Below, one piece after another: positions 1 to 7,016 of a stretch of DNA of 15,259 nucleotides (within the stretch, counting starts at the first letter, position 1; every line of letters starts with the position of its first letter). A program made the translations under genes and the position numbers. Under the pieces are notes generated by a model. That model ran no database searches, was not told the origin of the DNA, and saw only the letters and a list, made by a program, of their open reading frames with translations. The stretch covers positions 14,615 through 29,873 of the forward strand of contig DJHY01000043.1 in the NCBI GenBank assembly GCA_002433335.1. The letters are read 5' to 3'. The stretch comes from Rhodospirillaceae bacterium UBA6608. Its GTDB lineage: Bacteria > Pseudomonadota > Alphaproteobacteria > Rhodospirillales_A > Casp-alpha2.

Positions 1-837
1 ACCGTTGCCGCCGGCTGTAAGACCCTGGTCGTCGGCGTCGCCAACCGGGGCGGGATCATCCCCGATAGCTGGAAGGCCGTGATCGTTCAGGCGATCGAAG
101 CCGGGATGGACGTGGCTTCGGGCCTGCACCAGAAATTGACCAGCATTCCCGCCGTGGCCGAGGCGGCCAAGACCCATGGCCGCACCCTGACGGATGCCCG
201 CCACGCGACGCGCGAATTCGACGTTGCCTCGGGCCAGGCCCGCACGGGCCGTCGTTTGCTGACGGTCGGCACGGACGTGTCCGTGGGCAAGATGTTTACC
301 TCGCTGGCGATCGAGCGGGAAATGAAGGCCCGCGGCATGAACGCCGATTTCCGCGCCACCGGCCAAACCGGCATCTTCATCGCCGGGGATGGGGTTTCGG
401 TCGATGCGGTGGTCGCCGACTTCATCGCCGGTGCGGCCGAATGGCTGACCCCCGCCAACAGCGCCGATCACTGGGACGTGGTCGAGGGGCAGGGCTCCTT
501 GTTCCATGCGTCCTATTCCGGGGTTACGCTGGGCCTGATCCATGGATCGCGGCCCAATGCCCTGGTCCTTTGCCACGACGCGGCGCGTAAGGAAATGCGC
601 GGCACCCCCGGTGTGCCGGTGCCTGAACTGGAAAACTGCATTGCCGTCAACGAACGCATGGCGCAGATGTTCGAACCGGATGCCAAGGTCGTCGGCGTAT
701 CGGTCAACACCAGTTCCATGGACGACGTGACCGCGGCGACGTATCTTTCAGAGATCTCGCAACGCCTGGGTCTGCCCGCCGTCGATGCGGTGCGCACGGG
801 CGTCGCACCCATTGTCGACGCGATCGAGAAGCTCTGA
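1..837 (+). CDS. dgcN: DUF1611 family protein, DgcN-like N-acetyltransferase (5' end cut by window)
   Basis: The reading frame is open from base 1 to the TGA at 835-837 (278 codons), so the gene enters from outside the window. The GTG at 79 is an internal codon and not the start. About 50-60 N-terminal residues are missing compared with the usual ~330 for the family. The visible part starts with a DUF1611 N-terminal-domain stretch (TLVVGVANRGG), followed by a P-loop-like motif GTDVSVGK at about window residues 90-97, where family members usually read GTDCSVGK. In this family the P-loop domain accompanies acyl transfer; DgcN is described as acetylating D-glutamate, giving N-acetyl-D-glutamate for racemisation by DgcA. 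The next gene is a DgcA-type epimerase starting 2 nt after this stop, which is the main reason for choosing this role over 'NAD-dependent epimerase/unknown', the older label for DUF1611. The family call is firm; the substrate is inferred from context. Confidence 0.85.
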   Translation, partial: TVAAGCKTLVVGVANRGGIIPDSWKAVIVQAIEAGMDVASGLHQKLTSIPAVAEAAKTHGRTLTDARHATREFDVASGQARTGRRLLTVGTDVSVGKMFTSLAIEREMKARGMNADFRATGQTGIFIAGDGVSVDAVVADFIAGAAEWLTPANSADHWDVVEGQGSLFHASYSGVTLGLIHGSRPNALVLCHDAARKEMRGTPGVPVPELENCIAVNERMAQMFEPDAKVVGVSVNTSSMDDVTAATYLSEISQRLGLPAVDAVRTGVAPIVDAIEKL

Positions 838-839
838 AC

Positions 840-1832
840 ATGACGCTGCCGCACCGCCTTTCCGCCGTTGACCAGGGCTGGCCCCTGGCCCGTCCCTTCG
901 CCATTTCGCGCGGGGTCAAGACCGAGGCCCGCGTCGTCGTGGCCGAGGTCGAGGACGCGGGCGGTCTGGCGGGCCGGGGCGAATGCGTTCCCTATGCCCA
1001 TTATGGCGAAACCGTCGACAGCGTGATCCATCAGATTGCCGAGGTCGCCGAGGCGATCGCCTCGGGCCTGGACCGACGCGGCCTGTTGGATGCCTTGCCC
1101 CCCGGGGCGGCTCGCAACGCGGTGGACGGTGCGCTGTGGGATTTGGAATGCAAGCAGGCGGGCAAACGCGCCTGGGAGCTTGCCGGGTTGCCGGAACCCG
1201 TTCCGGCGGTCACGGCGGAAACCATCGGCATCGGCACGCCCGAGGAGATGGGCAAGCGTGCGGCGGAACTGTCGAAGGTGCCATTGCTGAAGATCAAATT
1301 GGACGGCGAGCAGGTTCGCGACCGCTTGAGCGCGGTCCATGCCGCGGCCCCGAATGCCCGCCTGGTCGTCGATCCGAACGAAGGGTGGGATTTGCACCGC
1401 CTGGAAAACCTCTGTCCGTTCCTGGCCGAGATCGGGGTCGAGATGATCGAGCAGCCGGTCCCCGCCCATGGCGATGAAATTCTGCGCGGCTTCAAATCTC
1501 CCGTGCCGCTTTGCGCCGATGAAAGTTGTCATACGGCGGCCGATCTGGAGCGGCTCGAAGGCCTTTACGACATGGTCAATATCAAGCTGGACAAGACAGG
1601 TGGCCTGACGGCGGCGCTTGAGCTTGCCGACGCGGCCGAGGCCAAGGGTTTTGGCCTGATGGTCGGCTGCATGGTCGGAACCTCGCTGGCCATGGCGCCG
1701 GCGACGTTGTTGATGAACCGGGCACGGGTGGTCGATCTGGATGGGCCGTTGTTGCTACGGGAAGATCGCGTGCCCGGGCTCGATTTCGCACAAGGAAAAG
1801 TGCATGCGCCCGCGTCCGGATTATGGGGCTGA
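840..1832 (+). CDS. dgcA: Enolase-superfamily epimerase, DgcA-like N-acetyl-D-glutamate racemase / dipeptide epimerase
   Basis: This 330-residue protein belongs to the muconate-lactonizing/dipeptide-epimerase branch of the enolase superfamily. The whole catalytic set is visible: KIK at 151-153 (K153 base), Mg ligands D178 (in VVDPNEGW), E204 (in EMIEQP) and D227 (in CADES), and K249 in NIKLDKTGG as the opposite-face base. A capping domain fills residues 1-125. This matches L-Ala-D/L-Glu epimerases, but a DgcN partner 2 nt upstream favours the D-glutamate route, in which N-acetyl-D-glutamate is racemised to the L form before deacetylation. The ATG at 840 follows the dgcN stop almost directly, so translation is probably coupled. 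The product is cytoplasmic. Without the DgcN context it would simply be called a dipeptide epimerase. No deacetylase is visible downstream. Confidence 0.85.
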   Translation: MTLPHRLSAVDQGWPLARPFAISRGVKTEARVVVAEVEDAGGLAGRGECVPYAHYGETVDSVIHQIAEVAEAIASGLDRRGLLDALPPGAARNAVDGALWDLECKQAGKRAWELAGLPEPVPAVTAETIGIGTPEEMGKRAAELSKVPLLKIKLDGEQVRDRLSAVHAAAPNARLVVDPNEGWDLHRLENLCPFLAEIGVEMIEQPVPAHGDEILRGFKSPVPLCADESCHTAADLERLEGLYDMVNIKLDKTGGLTAALELADAAEAKGFGLMVGCMVGTSLAMAPATLLMNRARVVDLDGPLLLREDRVPGLDFAQGKVHAPASGLWG

Positions 1833-2031
1833 AAATTATCCACTAGAAGAGTTGTAGTATAAAACTCGCCTCTAAATGGTTATTTTCTAATGTATTCTCG
1901 TATTGTCCTATGTGATTTTTTCTGGTTAGGATGAAAACAACAGGCGCGCAATAACGACGCCGATGGGGTTTATCGAGGTTTTATTTTAATAGGTTGAATG
2001 GTGGTGAGAGGAGGACTCCCGCCACTATACG
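1833..2031. other. AT-rich intergenic region between dgcA and the response regulator
   Basis: These 199 bases are clearly richer in A and T than the flanking genes, especially 1833-1990. They hold no credible gene; the only tiny frame, an ATG at 1931, stops after 7 codons. No strong hairpin with a T-run follows dgcA. A weak sigma70-like pair is possible at 1903-1908 (TTGTCC) and 1927-1932 (TAGGAT) with an 18-bp spacer, which would serve the response regulator gene. Each hexamer matches only 4 of 6 consensus bases, so this is a suggestion only. Confidence 0.5.
2009..2014 (+). promoter_or_regulatory. Shine-Dalgarno sequence unusually far from the start
   Basis: A perfect AGGAGG lies 17 nt before the GTG at 2032 and 20 nt before the ATG at 2035. 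That is longer than the normal 5-10 nt. No start codon lies closer in frame, and an in-frame TGA at 2005-2007 blocks anything further upstream. Either the spacing is tolerated or this purine run is not the true ribosome site. Confidence 0.4.
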
Positions 2032-3174
2032 GTGATGGGCGTATATAACCTTGAACGATTGACCTTCCTGCTTGTCGACGACAATCGGTTCGTCGTGAAG
2101 ATCCTTCAGGACGTGCTGAAGACGCTCGGCGCGGGACAGGTCATCACCGCTGAAAACGGGGTCGAAGCCATCGAGTTTCTCGGCGGCTACCACGGGCCTT
2201 ACGGCTGCCCTGTCGATGTGATCATCTCGGATCTCGTGATGGCGCCGATCGACGGACACCTGCTGTTGAAATGGGTCCGTCAGGGCAAGGATTCTCCCAA
2301 CCGCTTCATGCCGTTCATCATGATGTCGGGTGCCGCCGATACCGAACATGTAGAAAAAGCGCGCGACGGCGGGGCCAACGAATTCCTGGCAAAACCGTTT
2401 TCCGCCCAGACGGTCTGCGACCGCATTCTCGAAGTCATCGATTTTCCGCGTCAGTTCGTCGCCACGCGCGACTATTTCGGCCCGGATCGGCATCGGCGCA
2501 ACGCCCCACCGGGCACGCAGAACCGTCGCCGAATTACGGAAAAGGAAGCGACCATCGTCTATTCGTCGGATCGCGTGCGAAAGCCAAAGAACCCGGGCGA
2601 CGTGTACCTATTCCGCTTGCCCAACAAGCTGAAGGAAAAGGTCGGGGGGCTGGGCATGCACCCGCCGGGTGAACTGCCGACGCGCCATCTGCAGGCCGCG
2701 GACGAACAGCTTCAACGCAAGGGGTTGGAATTCCACGATTGGGCGCTTGGCTATCTTGCGACGTTGTCGAGCATTTGCGAGCGCGCCATGAAGCAATCGG
2801 AAGAACACCGTGCGCGCCACTTCAAGAACATCAACCTGCTGGCCCACGAATTGCGCGGGCAGGGCGGCACCTTCGGGTATCCGATCATCACCAGCGTCGG
2901 GGAAATGCTCTACAAGACGACCCTGGCGCCTTGTCCGACCGAAGATCGCGCGGTCAAGGTCATCAAGGCCCATATCGACACCATGCGCTCGGTATTCCGC
3001 GACAAGGTCAAGGGCGACGGCGGCGAAATCGGTGTCGAGTTGATGAAGGACCTGCGCAAGGCAATCCGCAAGTATATGACGGACGCTGCCCTCGACCCCG
3101 CGCCGGAAGAAATAGAGCCTGAGGTGGAGCCGAACGGCGCCGCACGGAACTTCCGTCCCAGTCAGATCGACTAA
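2032..3174 (+). CDS. Response regulator with N-terminal REC domain and C-terminal HPt-like domain
   Basis: The 380-residue product begins with a CheY-like receiver domain (about 10-137). It shows the acidic pair D16-D17, the phospho-acceptor D67 in VIISDLVM, S99 of MMSGAA at the switch Ser/Thr position, and K121 in AKPF. A basic linker (about 145-200) follows, then a helical region (about 225-350) containing H272 in AHELRGQGGTFG. This fits the HPt signature H-x-L-K/R-G-x(5)-G, with H272 as the candidate phosphohistidine. No DNA-binding, GGDEF, HD-GYP or kinase domain is visible. The protein may therefore be a relay element passing phosphate between Asp and His. The start is GTG 2032 or ATG 2035, which differ by one residue. 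No sensor kinase lies next to it, so it is an orphan in this window. The REC call is certain and the HPt call likely. Confidence 0.85.
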   Translation: MMGVYNLERLTFLLVDDNRFVVKILQDVLKTLGAGQVITAENGVEAIEFLGGYHGPYGCPVDVIISDLVMAPIDGHLLLKWVRQGKDSPNRFMPFIMMSGAADTEHVEKARDGGANEFLAKPFSAQTVCDRILEVIDFPRQFVATRDYFGPDRHRRNAPPGTQNRRRITEKEATIVYSSDRVRKPKNPGDVYLFRLPNKLKEKVGGLGMHPPGELPTRHLQAADEQLQRKGLEFHDWALGYLATLSSICERAMKQSEEHRARHFKNINLLAHELRGQGGTFGYPIITSVGEMLYKTTLAPCPTEDRAVKVIKAHIDTMRSVFRDKVKGDGGEIGVELMKDLRKAIRKYMTDAALDPAPEEIEPEVEPNGAARNFRPSQID

Positions 3175-3195
3175 CCGTCGATGGATTGATGGGTG

Positions 3196-5016
3196 TCAGG
3201 CGCCCTCGATCTCTTCCCGCTTCATTTCCAGCAACAGCCATTCCTCTTCCATTTCGGCAAGTTGGTCTTCGGCCTTTTGCAGGGCGTCCGCCGTCTTGGA
3301 AAAGCGATCCGGATCGCGGGCGTAAAGCTGCGGATCGGCCAGTGTCTTTTTGTGGCCCGCGATTTCTTCTTCCAGCTTGCTCATCTTGCCCGGCAGGGTT
3401 TTCAGGGCATGGCTTTCGTTGAAGCTGAGCTTCTTCTTATCCTTGGGTTTGGCTTTCTGATCGCTGCCGTCGGCGGGCACCGCCTTGGGCTTTTCCTTTT
3501 TACCTGCCTGGCCCTGACGGTCCGGCATTTCGCCGCGCTGCGCCAGCATGTCCGAATAGCCTCCGGGGTATTCCCGCCACTGCCCGTCGCCTTCCCAGGC
3601 GATGACCGAGGTCACGACCCGGTCGATGAAATCGCGGTCGTGGCTGACAAGCAGGACCGCGCCCTCGTAATCGGCGAGCATTTCCTGCAACAGGTCCAGG
3701 GTCTCGAGATCCAGGTCGTTGGTCGGTTCGTCCAGCACCAACAGGTTCGACGGCCGGGCCAGGGCGCGGGCCAGCATCAGGCGGCCGCGCTCCCCACCCG
3801 ACAACTCGCTGATCGGCGTCGGCGCTTGTTCCGGCGAAAACAGAAAGTCCTTCATATAGCCGATGACATGGCGCGGCTGACCGCCGACGGAAATGGTGTC
3901 GCCGCTGCCGCCGGTCAGGGCGTCGGACAGGCTGGTGCCCAGCGGTAGGCTTTCGCGTTTCTGATCCAGGGTGACCATTTCCACGGTCTGGCCGATCTTG
4001 ACCCGCCCTTCGTCCGGGGTGTCGATCCCGGTCAGGATGTTCAACAGGGTCGTTTTGCCAGCCCCGTTCGGCCCGATGATGCCGACCCGGTCGCCGCGCA
4101 GGATGCGGGTCGACAGGTTGTCGATGATCGTGCGCTCGCCATAGGACTTATGAATGTCCTCGGCGTCGATCACCAGCTTGCCCGAGGTTTCGCCCTTGGC
4201 GGCGGCGAGCTTTACCTCACCGGGGCCCTGGCGCAGGTTGCGCTTTTGCTGGCGCAGGTCCACCAGATTGGCGAGCCGCCGCTGGTTGCGCTTGCGCCGG
4301 GCAGTCACGCCATGGATCAGCCAATGGGTTTCGCGGGCGATCTTGCGGTCCAGCTTATGGCGGGCCTCGCTTTCCTGTTCCAGGATGTCGTCGCGCCATT
4401 CCTCGAAATCGGCGAAGCCTTTTTCCATGCGCCGAACCTCGCCGCGATCCAGCCACAGGGTGGCGCGCGACAGGTTTTCCAGGAACCGGCGGTCGTGGCT
4501 GATCATCACGATGGCCGAGGGCATGCCGCGTAGTTCTTCTTCCAGCCATTTGATGGCGGGCAGGTCCAGGTGGTTGGTCGGCTCGTCCAGCAACAGGATA
4601 TCCGGCTTGGGCGCCAGGGCCCGGGCCAGGGCCGCGCGCCGGGCCTCGCCGCCCGACAGATGGGCCGGGTCTTCCTGCCCGGTCAGACCGAGAATTTCCA
4701 ACAGGTACTGGGCGCGGTAGGGATCGTCGCCGGGCGACAGGCCCTCCTCGACGTAATCCAGGGTCGTCTTATACGCCGACAGGTCCGGTTCCTGCGGCAG
4801 GTAGCGGACGGTCGCCCCCGACTGGACGAAGCGTTCGCCGCCATCGGCCTCGACCGTGCCGAGCAGCACACTGGCCAAGGTCGACTTGCCCGAGCCGTTG
4901 CGCCCGACCAGGCACAGCCGGTCGCCCCGCATGACGGCCAGTTCGGCCCCTTCCAGCAAAGGGGTGCCGCCGAAGGTCAGGCGGATATCGCGAAGATGAA
5001 GCAGGGGCGGGGCCAA
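3196..5016 (-). CDS. uup: ABC-F family ATPase, Uup-like
   Basis: This is a 606-residue soluble protein with two ABC cassettes and no membrane segments, as in ABC-F proteins that act on the ribosome. Cassette 1 has Walker A GRNGSGKS (38-45), signature LSGGE (120-124) and Walker B LLLDEP (141-146). A charged interdomain linker runs at about 205-275. Cassette 2 has GPNGAGKT (315-322), LSGGE (405-409) and LLVLDEP (425-431). A Lys-rich tether (500-530) leads to a C-terminal charged coiled coil (540-606), typical of Uup. In E. coli, Uup is linked to ribosome function and to precise excision of transposons. The frame stays open 85 codons further upstream, but the extension looks non-coding and overlaps the divergent gene at 5171. 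I therefore chose TTG at 5016, which gives MAPPLLHLRDI, a normal family N-terminus. Its stop lies 21 nt from that of the convergent response regulator. Confidence 0.9.
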   Translation of the reverse strand: MAPPLLHLRDIRLTFGGTPLLEGAELAVMRGDRLCLVGRNGSGKSTLASVLLGTVEADGGERFVQSGATVRYLPQEPDLSAYKTTLDYVEEGLSPGDDPYRAQYLLEILGLTGQEDPAHLSGGEARRAALARALAPKPDILLLDEPTNHLDLPAIKWLEEELRGMPSAIVMISHDRRFLENLSRATLWLDRGEVRRMEKGFADFEEWRDDILEQESEARHKLDRKIARETHWLIHGVTARRKRNQRRLANLVDLRQQKRNLRQGPGEVKLAAAKGETSGKLVIDAEDIHKSYGERTIIDNLSTRILRGDRVGIIGPNGAGKTTLLNILTGIDTPDEGRVKIGQTVEMVTLDQKRESLPLGTSLSDALTGGSGDTISVGGQPRHVIGYMKDFLFSPEQAPTPISELSGGERGRLMLARALARPSNLLVLDEPTNDLDLETLDLLQEMLADYEGAVLLVSHDRDFIDRVVTSVIAWEGDGQWREYPGGYSDMLAQRGEMPDRQGQAGKKEKPKAVPADGSDQKAKPKDKKKLSFNESHALKTLPGKMSKLEEEIAGHKKTLADPQLYARDPDRFSKTADALQKAEDQLAEMEEEWLLLEMKREEIEGA

Positions 5017-5170
5017 GGCGGATACTCTTGATCGTTGAGGGGCGGGAAACGCGGCGCACCATATCTCATTCCCGCGGAAAAGGGTCCAGCGATCTTTTAT
5101 CGACAGGGGTGAAGGCGTATATCTGGGTATGTAAGGGCGGCGGGACGGACAAGGCCAAGGCGCGAACGCC

Positions 5171-5488
5171 ATGCATTTCATGCGGTTTGAGTTGATTACT
5201 TCGATGGAGCGAAATGCGGCGATTTCGTTGATCCGCGACGCGATCTCGAAAGCGTCGGGCTGGATCGTCAATCACGCACTGTTTTCCAACGCCGCCGCGA
5301 CCATCAATTTCGAGATGCCCTCCGACTGCGTCGCCCGATTTCGCGACTTGGTGGAACAGGCCGGGTTGAACCTGCGCCTACAGGACGAACGGCAGCGCGG
5401 CCCGGGCGACGACACCCGGGGCTCCGTCGCCATGACTTTCCTGCATCAGGAGCAGGAATTGAAGCGCGAGGTTCCGCCCTTCGGCTGA
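5171..5488 (+). CDS. Conserved-looking hypothetical protein with ACT-like fold pattern
   Basis: The product is 105 residues and I do not recognise its family by name. The predicted order is strand (MRFELITS), long helix (14-30), two strands (about 31-48, WIVNHALFSNAAATINFEMP), helix (51-64) and strand (LNLRLQ). That beta-alpha-beta-beta-alpha-beta order is typical of ACT and other ferredoxin-like ligand-binding domains. The C-terminus is polar and there are no membrane segments or signal peptide. It is divergent from uup, with 154 nt between them, and ends 4 nt before the stop of the convergent hydrolase gene. Codon use resembles that of its neighbours and there is no better ORF in this interval, which supports it being a real gene. 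ATG 5171 has only a weak purine stretch upstream; the ATG at codon 4 is an alternative. Confidence 0.7.
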   Translation: MHFMRFELITSMERNAAISLIRDAISKASGWIVNHALFSNAAATINFEMPSDCVARFRDLVEQAGLNLRLQDERQRGPGDDTRGSVAMTFLHQEQELKREVPPFG

Positions 5489-5492
5489 ATCC

Positions 5493-6272
5493 TTAGCCGC
5501 GCACCCGGTTCAAAAACGGCTCGACCGCCGCGGTAAAACCCGTCGGGTTGTCGATATTGGCCAGATGGGCCGCGTCGGGAATGACCTCCAGCGTCGACCC
5601 GGCGACCAAGGCATGGACGCTTTCCGCCGCCGCCAGGGGCGTGCGTTGGTCCTTGTCGCCGACGACGATATGGGTCGGCTTGTCGATGCCCTTCAACTGG
5701 TCGCGCACGTCCTCGGTAAAGACCGAGCGGACGGTGTCCAGGTAATCGTCCTTGGTCATCCCGGAGATCGCCGCGACCAGGGCGTCGTGATGGCCCTTGG
5801 CCGTGGTCGGCAACAGGGTGTCGTCGGCGTAGTCCTTGGCGTAGGCGTCCATGGTCATGGCGTTCATCTTGTCGGTCAGCGCCTGAACGCGCTCAGGGCC
5901 GGCCTCGCCCATGAAGGAGAAGCTGTCGACATAGGTGACGGACAGAACCGCCGCCGGATCGATCGCATGCAGCCGTGCGCATTGCAGCGCCCCCATGGAA
6001 ATCCCCATGATATGGGCGGGCAACAGGCCCAGGGCCGACAGCAGGGCATGGGCGTCCTCGGCGATGGCCTGCATGGTGGCCCCGCCGTTGTTGGTCGACT
6101 TGCCGTGCCCGCGCGCGTCCATGGCGATACAGGTGAAGCGATCCTTTAACTGGGTGATCTGGGCCTCCCACAGATAGCTGTTGGTGCCCAGGCTGTGCAG
6201 CATCAACAGGGTCGGGCCGCTGCCGTCGCGGCGGTAGTGGATGGTTTCGCCGTTCAGGGAAATCTCGGGCAT
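5493..6272 (-). CDS. Alpha/beta hydrolase, 3-oxoadipate enol-lactonase-like
   Basis: The 259-residue product is a compact alpha/beta hydrolase with a complete triad: nucleophile S92 in GISMG, D208 in VVGDKDQRTP, and H236 in PDAAHLANI. The HSLG motif near residues 26-29 forms the oxyanion loop, and DARGHGKS (52-59) is typical of the PcaD/enol-lactonase group. The length matches PcaD (~260). It is the last gene of the molybdenum-hydroxylase operon. The start is 3 nt after the crotonase stop, with AAGGA 7 nt before the ATG and lying inside the 3' end of the crotonase gene. In this setting it probably hydrolyses a lactone, ester or thioester made by the upstream enzymes. It could equally be a C-C hydrolase or general esterase, as the substrate cannot be read from sequence. 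No pca genes are nearby, so the symbol pcaD is not assigned. Confidence 0.85.
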   Translation of the reverse strand: MPEISLNGETIHYRRDGSGPTLLMLHSLGTNSYLWEAQITQLKDRFTCIAMDARGHGKSTNNGGATMQAIAEDAHALLSALGLLPAHIMGISMGALQCARLHAIDPAAVLSVTYVDSFSFMGEAGPERVQALTDKMNAMTMDAYAKDYADDTLLPTTAKGHHDALVAAISGMTKDDYLDTVRSVFTEDVRDQLKGIDKPTHIVVGDKDQRTPLAAAESVHALVAGSTLEVIPDAAHLANIDNPTGFTAAVEPFLNRVRG

Positions 6273-6275
6273 GGT

Positions 6276-7016
6276 TCAGTCCTTCGGTTGAGAGGTCATT
6301 TCCACGGAAATCAGGTTCGCGCCATAGCGCGCCTGACCGGCCAGGTCCATGGTCGGGGCCAAGCGCATGTATTCCTTGATCGCGACCAGGGCGTCGCGGT
6401 CGCGGTCGGCCAGCTTGGCGATATAGGCATCGACTGCTCCGCCCAACCCGCCCTTCGGGGCGACGGCCGAAATCAGGCCATGGGCGAAGGCCGTATCGGC
6501 ATCGATCGGATCGCGGGTCAGGACCATGTTCAACACGGCCTTGGCCGGCATCTTCGGCAGGGCGGCGGAAATCGCCAGGGTCGGCGGCAGGTTTGTGTCC
6601 ATTTCCGGCATCGAGAACTGCGCCCCCTGCTCGGCAATGGTCACATCGGCCTGGGCGGCGAAGGCGCAGCCAAAGCCCTTGGCCCGGCCCTGCACGGCGA
6701 CCAGCACCGGTACCGGCGTCATGCGCAGGTTTTCATAAACGCCCAGGATCGCGTCGGCGACACGCTCGCGAAAGGCCCGGGCATGGGCGGGCGGGGTCAC
6801 GCCCGGCACGATCCGGCGGCCCAGGCAGAAATCCGCCCCCTCGCCGGTGACGACCACGAGCTTGACCGCGTGGTCCGATCCCTCGGCCCGGATCGCGGCC
6901 CCGATGGCATGCATATCGGGCGGGGCCAGGGTGTTGCCTTCGTCGCCCTGGCACAGGGTCACGCGGGCGACGGGGCCGTCGCGTTCGACGCGGAAACGGT
7001 CTCCGGTCTGGCTCAT
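6276..7016 (-). CDS. Crotonase-fold enoyl-CoA hydratase/isomerase family protein
   Basis: The 246-residue product has the crotonase fold. The first oxyanion-hole segment is ADFCLGRR (61-68) and the second is KGFGCAFAAQAD (113-124). E138 in FSMPEMD aligns with Glu164 of rat enoyl-CoA hydratase. The residue aligned with Glu144, the other hydratase glutamate (GGGCE in rat), is A118. Hydratases need both; Delta3,Delta2-enoyl-CoA isomerases use only the second. A simple hydratase role is therefore doubtful, and an isomerase or another crotonase reaction is more likely. The ATG at 7016 overlaps the coxL-like stop by 4 nt (ATGA), so translation is coupled. A 24-codon longer frame from 7088 lies wholly inside coxL and is rejected. 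It probably acts on a CoA thioester in the operon's pathway. Confidence 0.85.
   Translation of the reverse strand: MSQTGDRFRVERDGPVARVTLCQGDEGNTLAPPDMHAIGAAIRAEGSDHAVKLVVVTGEGADFCLGRRIVPGVTPPAHARAFRERVADAILGVYENLRMTPVPVLVAVQGRAKGFGCAFAAQADVTIAEQGAQFSMPEMDTNLPPTLAISAALPKMPAKAVLNMVLTRDPIDADTAFAHGLISAVAPKGGLGGAVDAYIAKLADRDRDALVAIKEYMRLAPTMDLAGQARYGANLISVEMTSQPKD

Noticed and set aside
1931..1954. A tiny ORF in the dgcA-response regulator gap as a leader peptide
   Set aside because: It has only 7 codons, no good ribosome site and no attenuator-like hairpin nearby.
3193..3948. A 251-codon plus-strand frame opposite the 3' half of uup
   Set aside because: It is antisense to the second ABC cassette and its product has no family resemblance.
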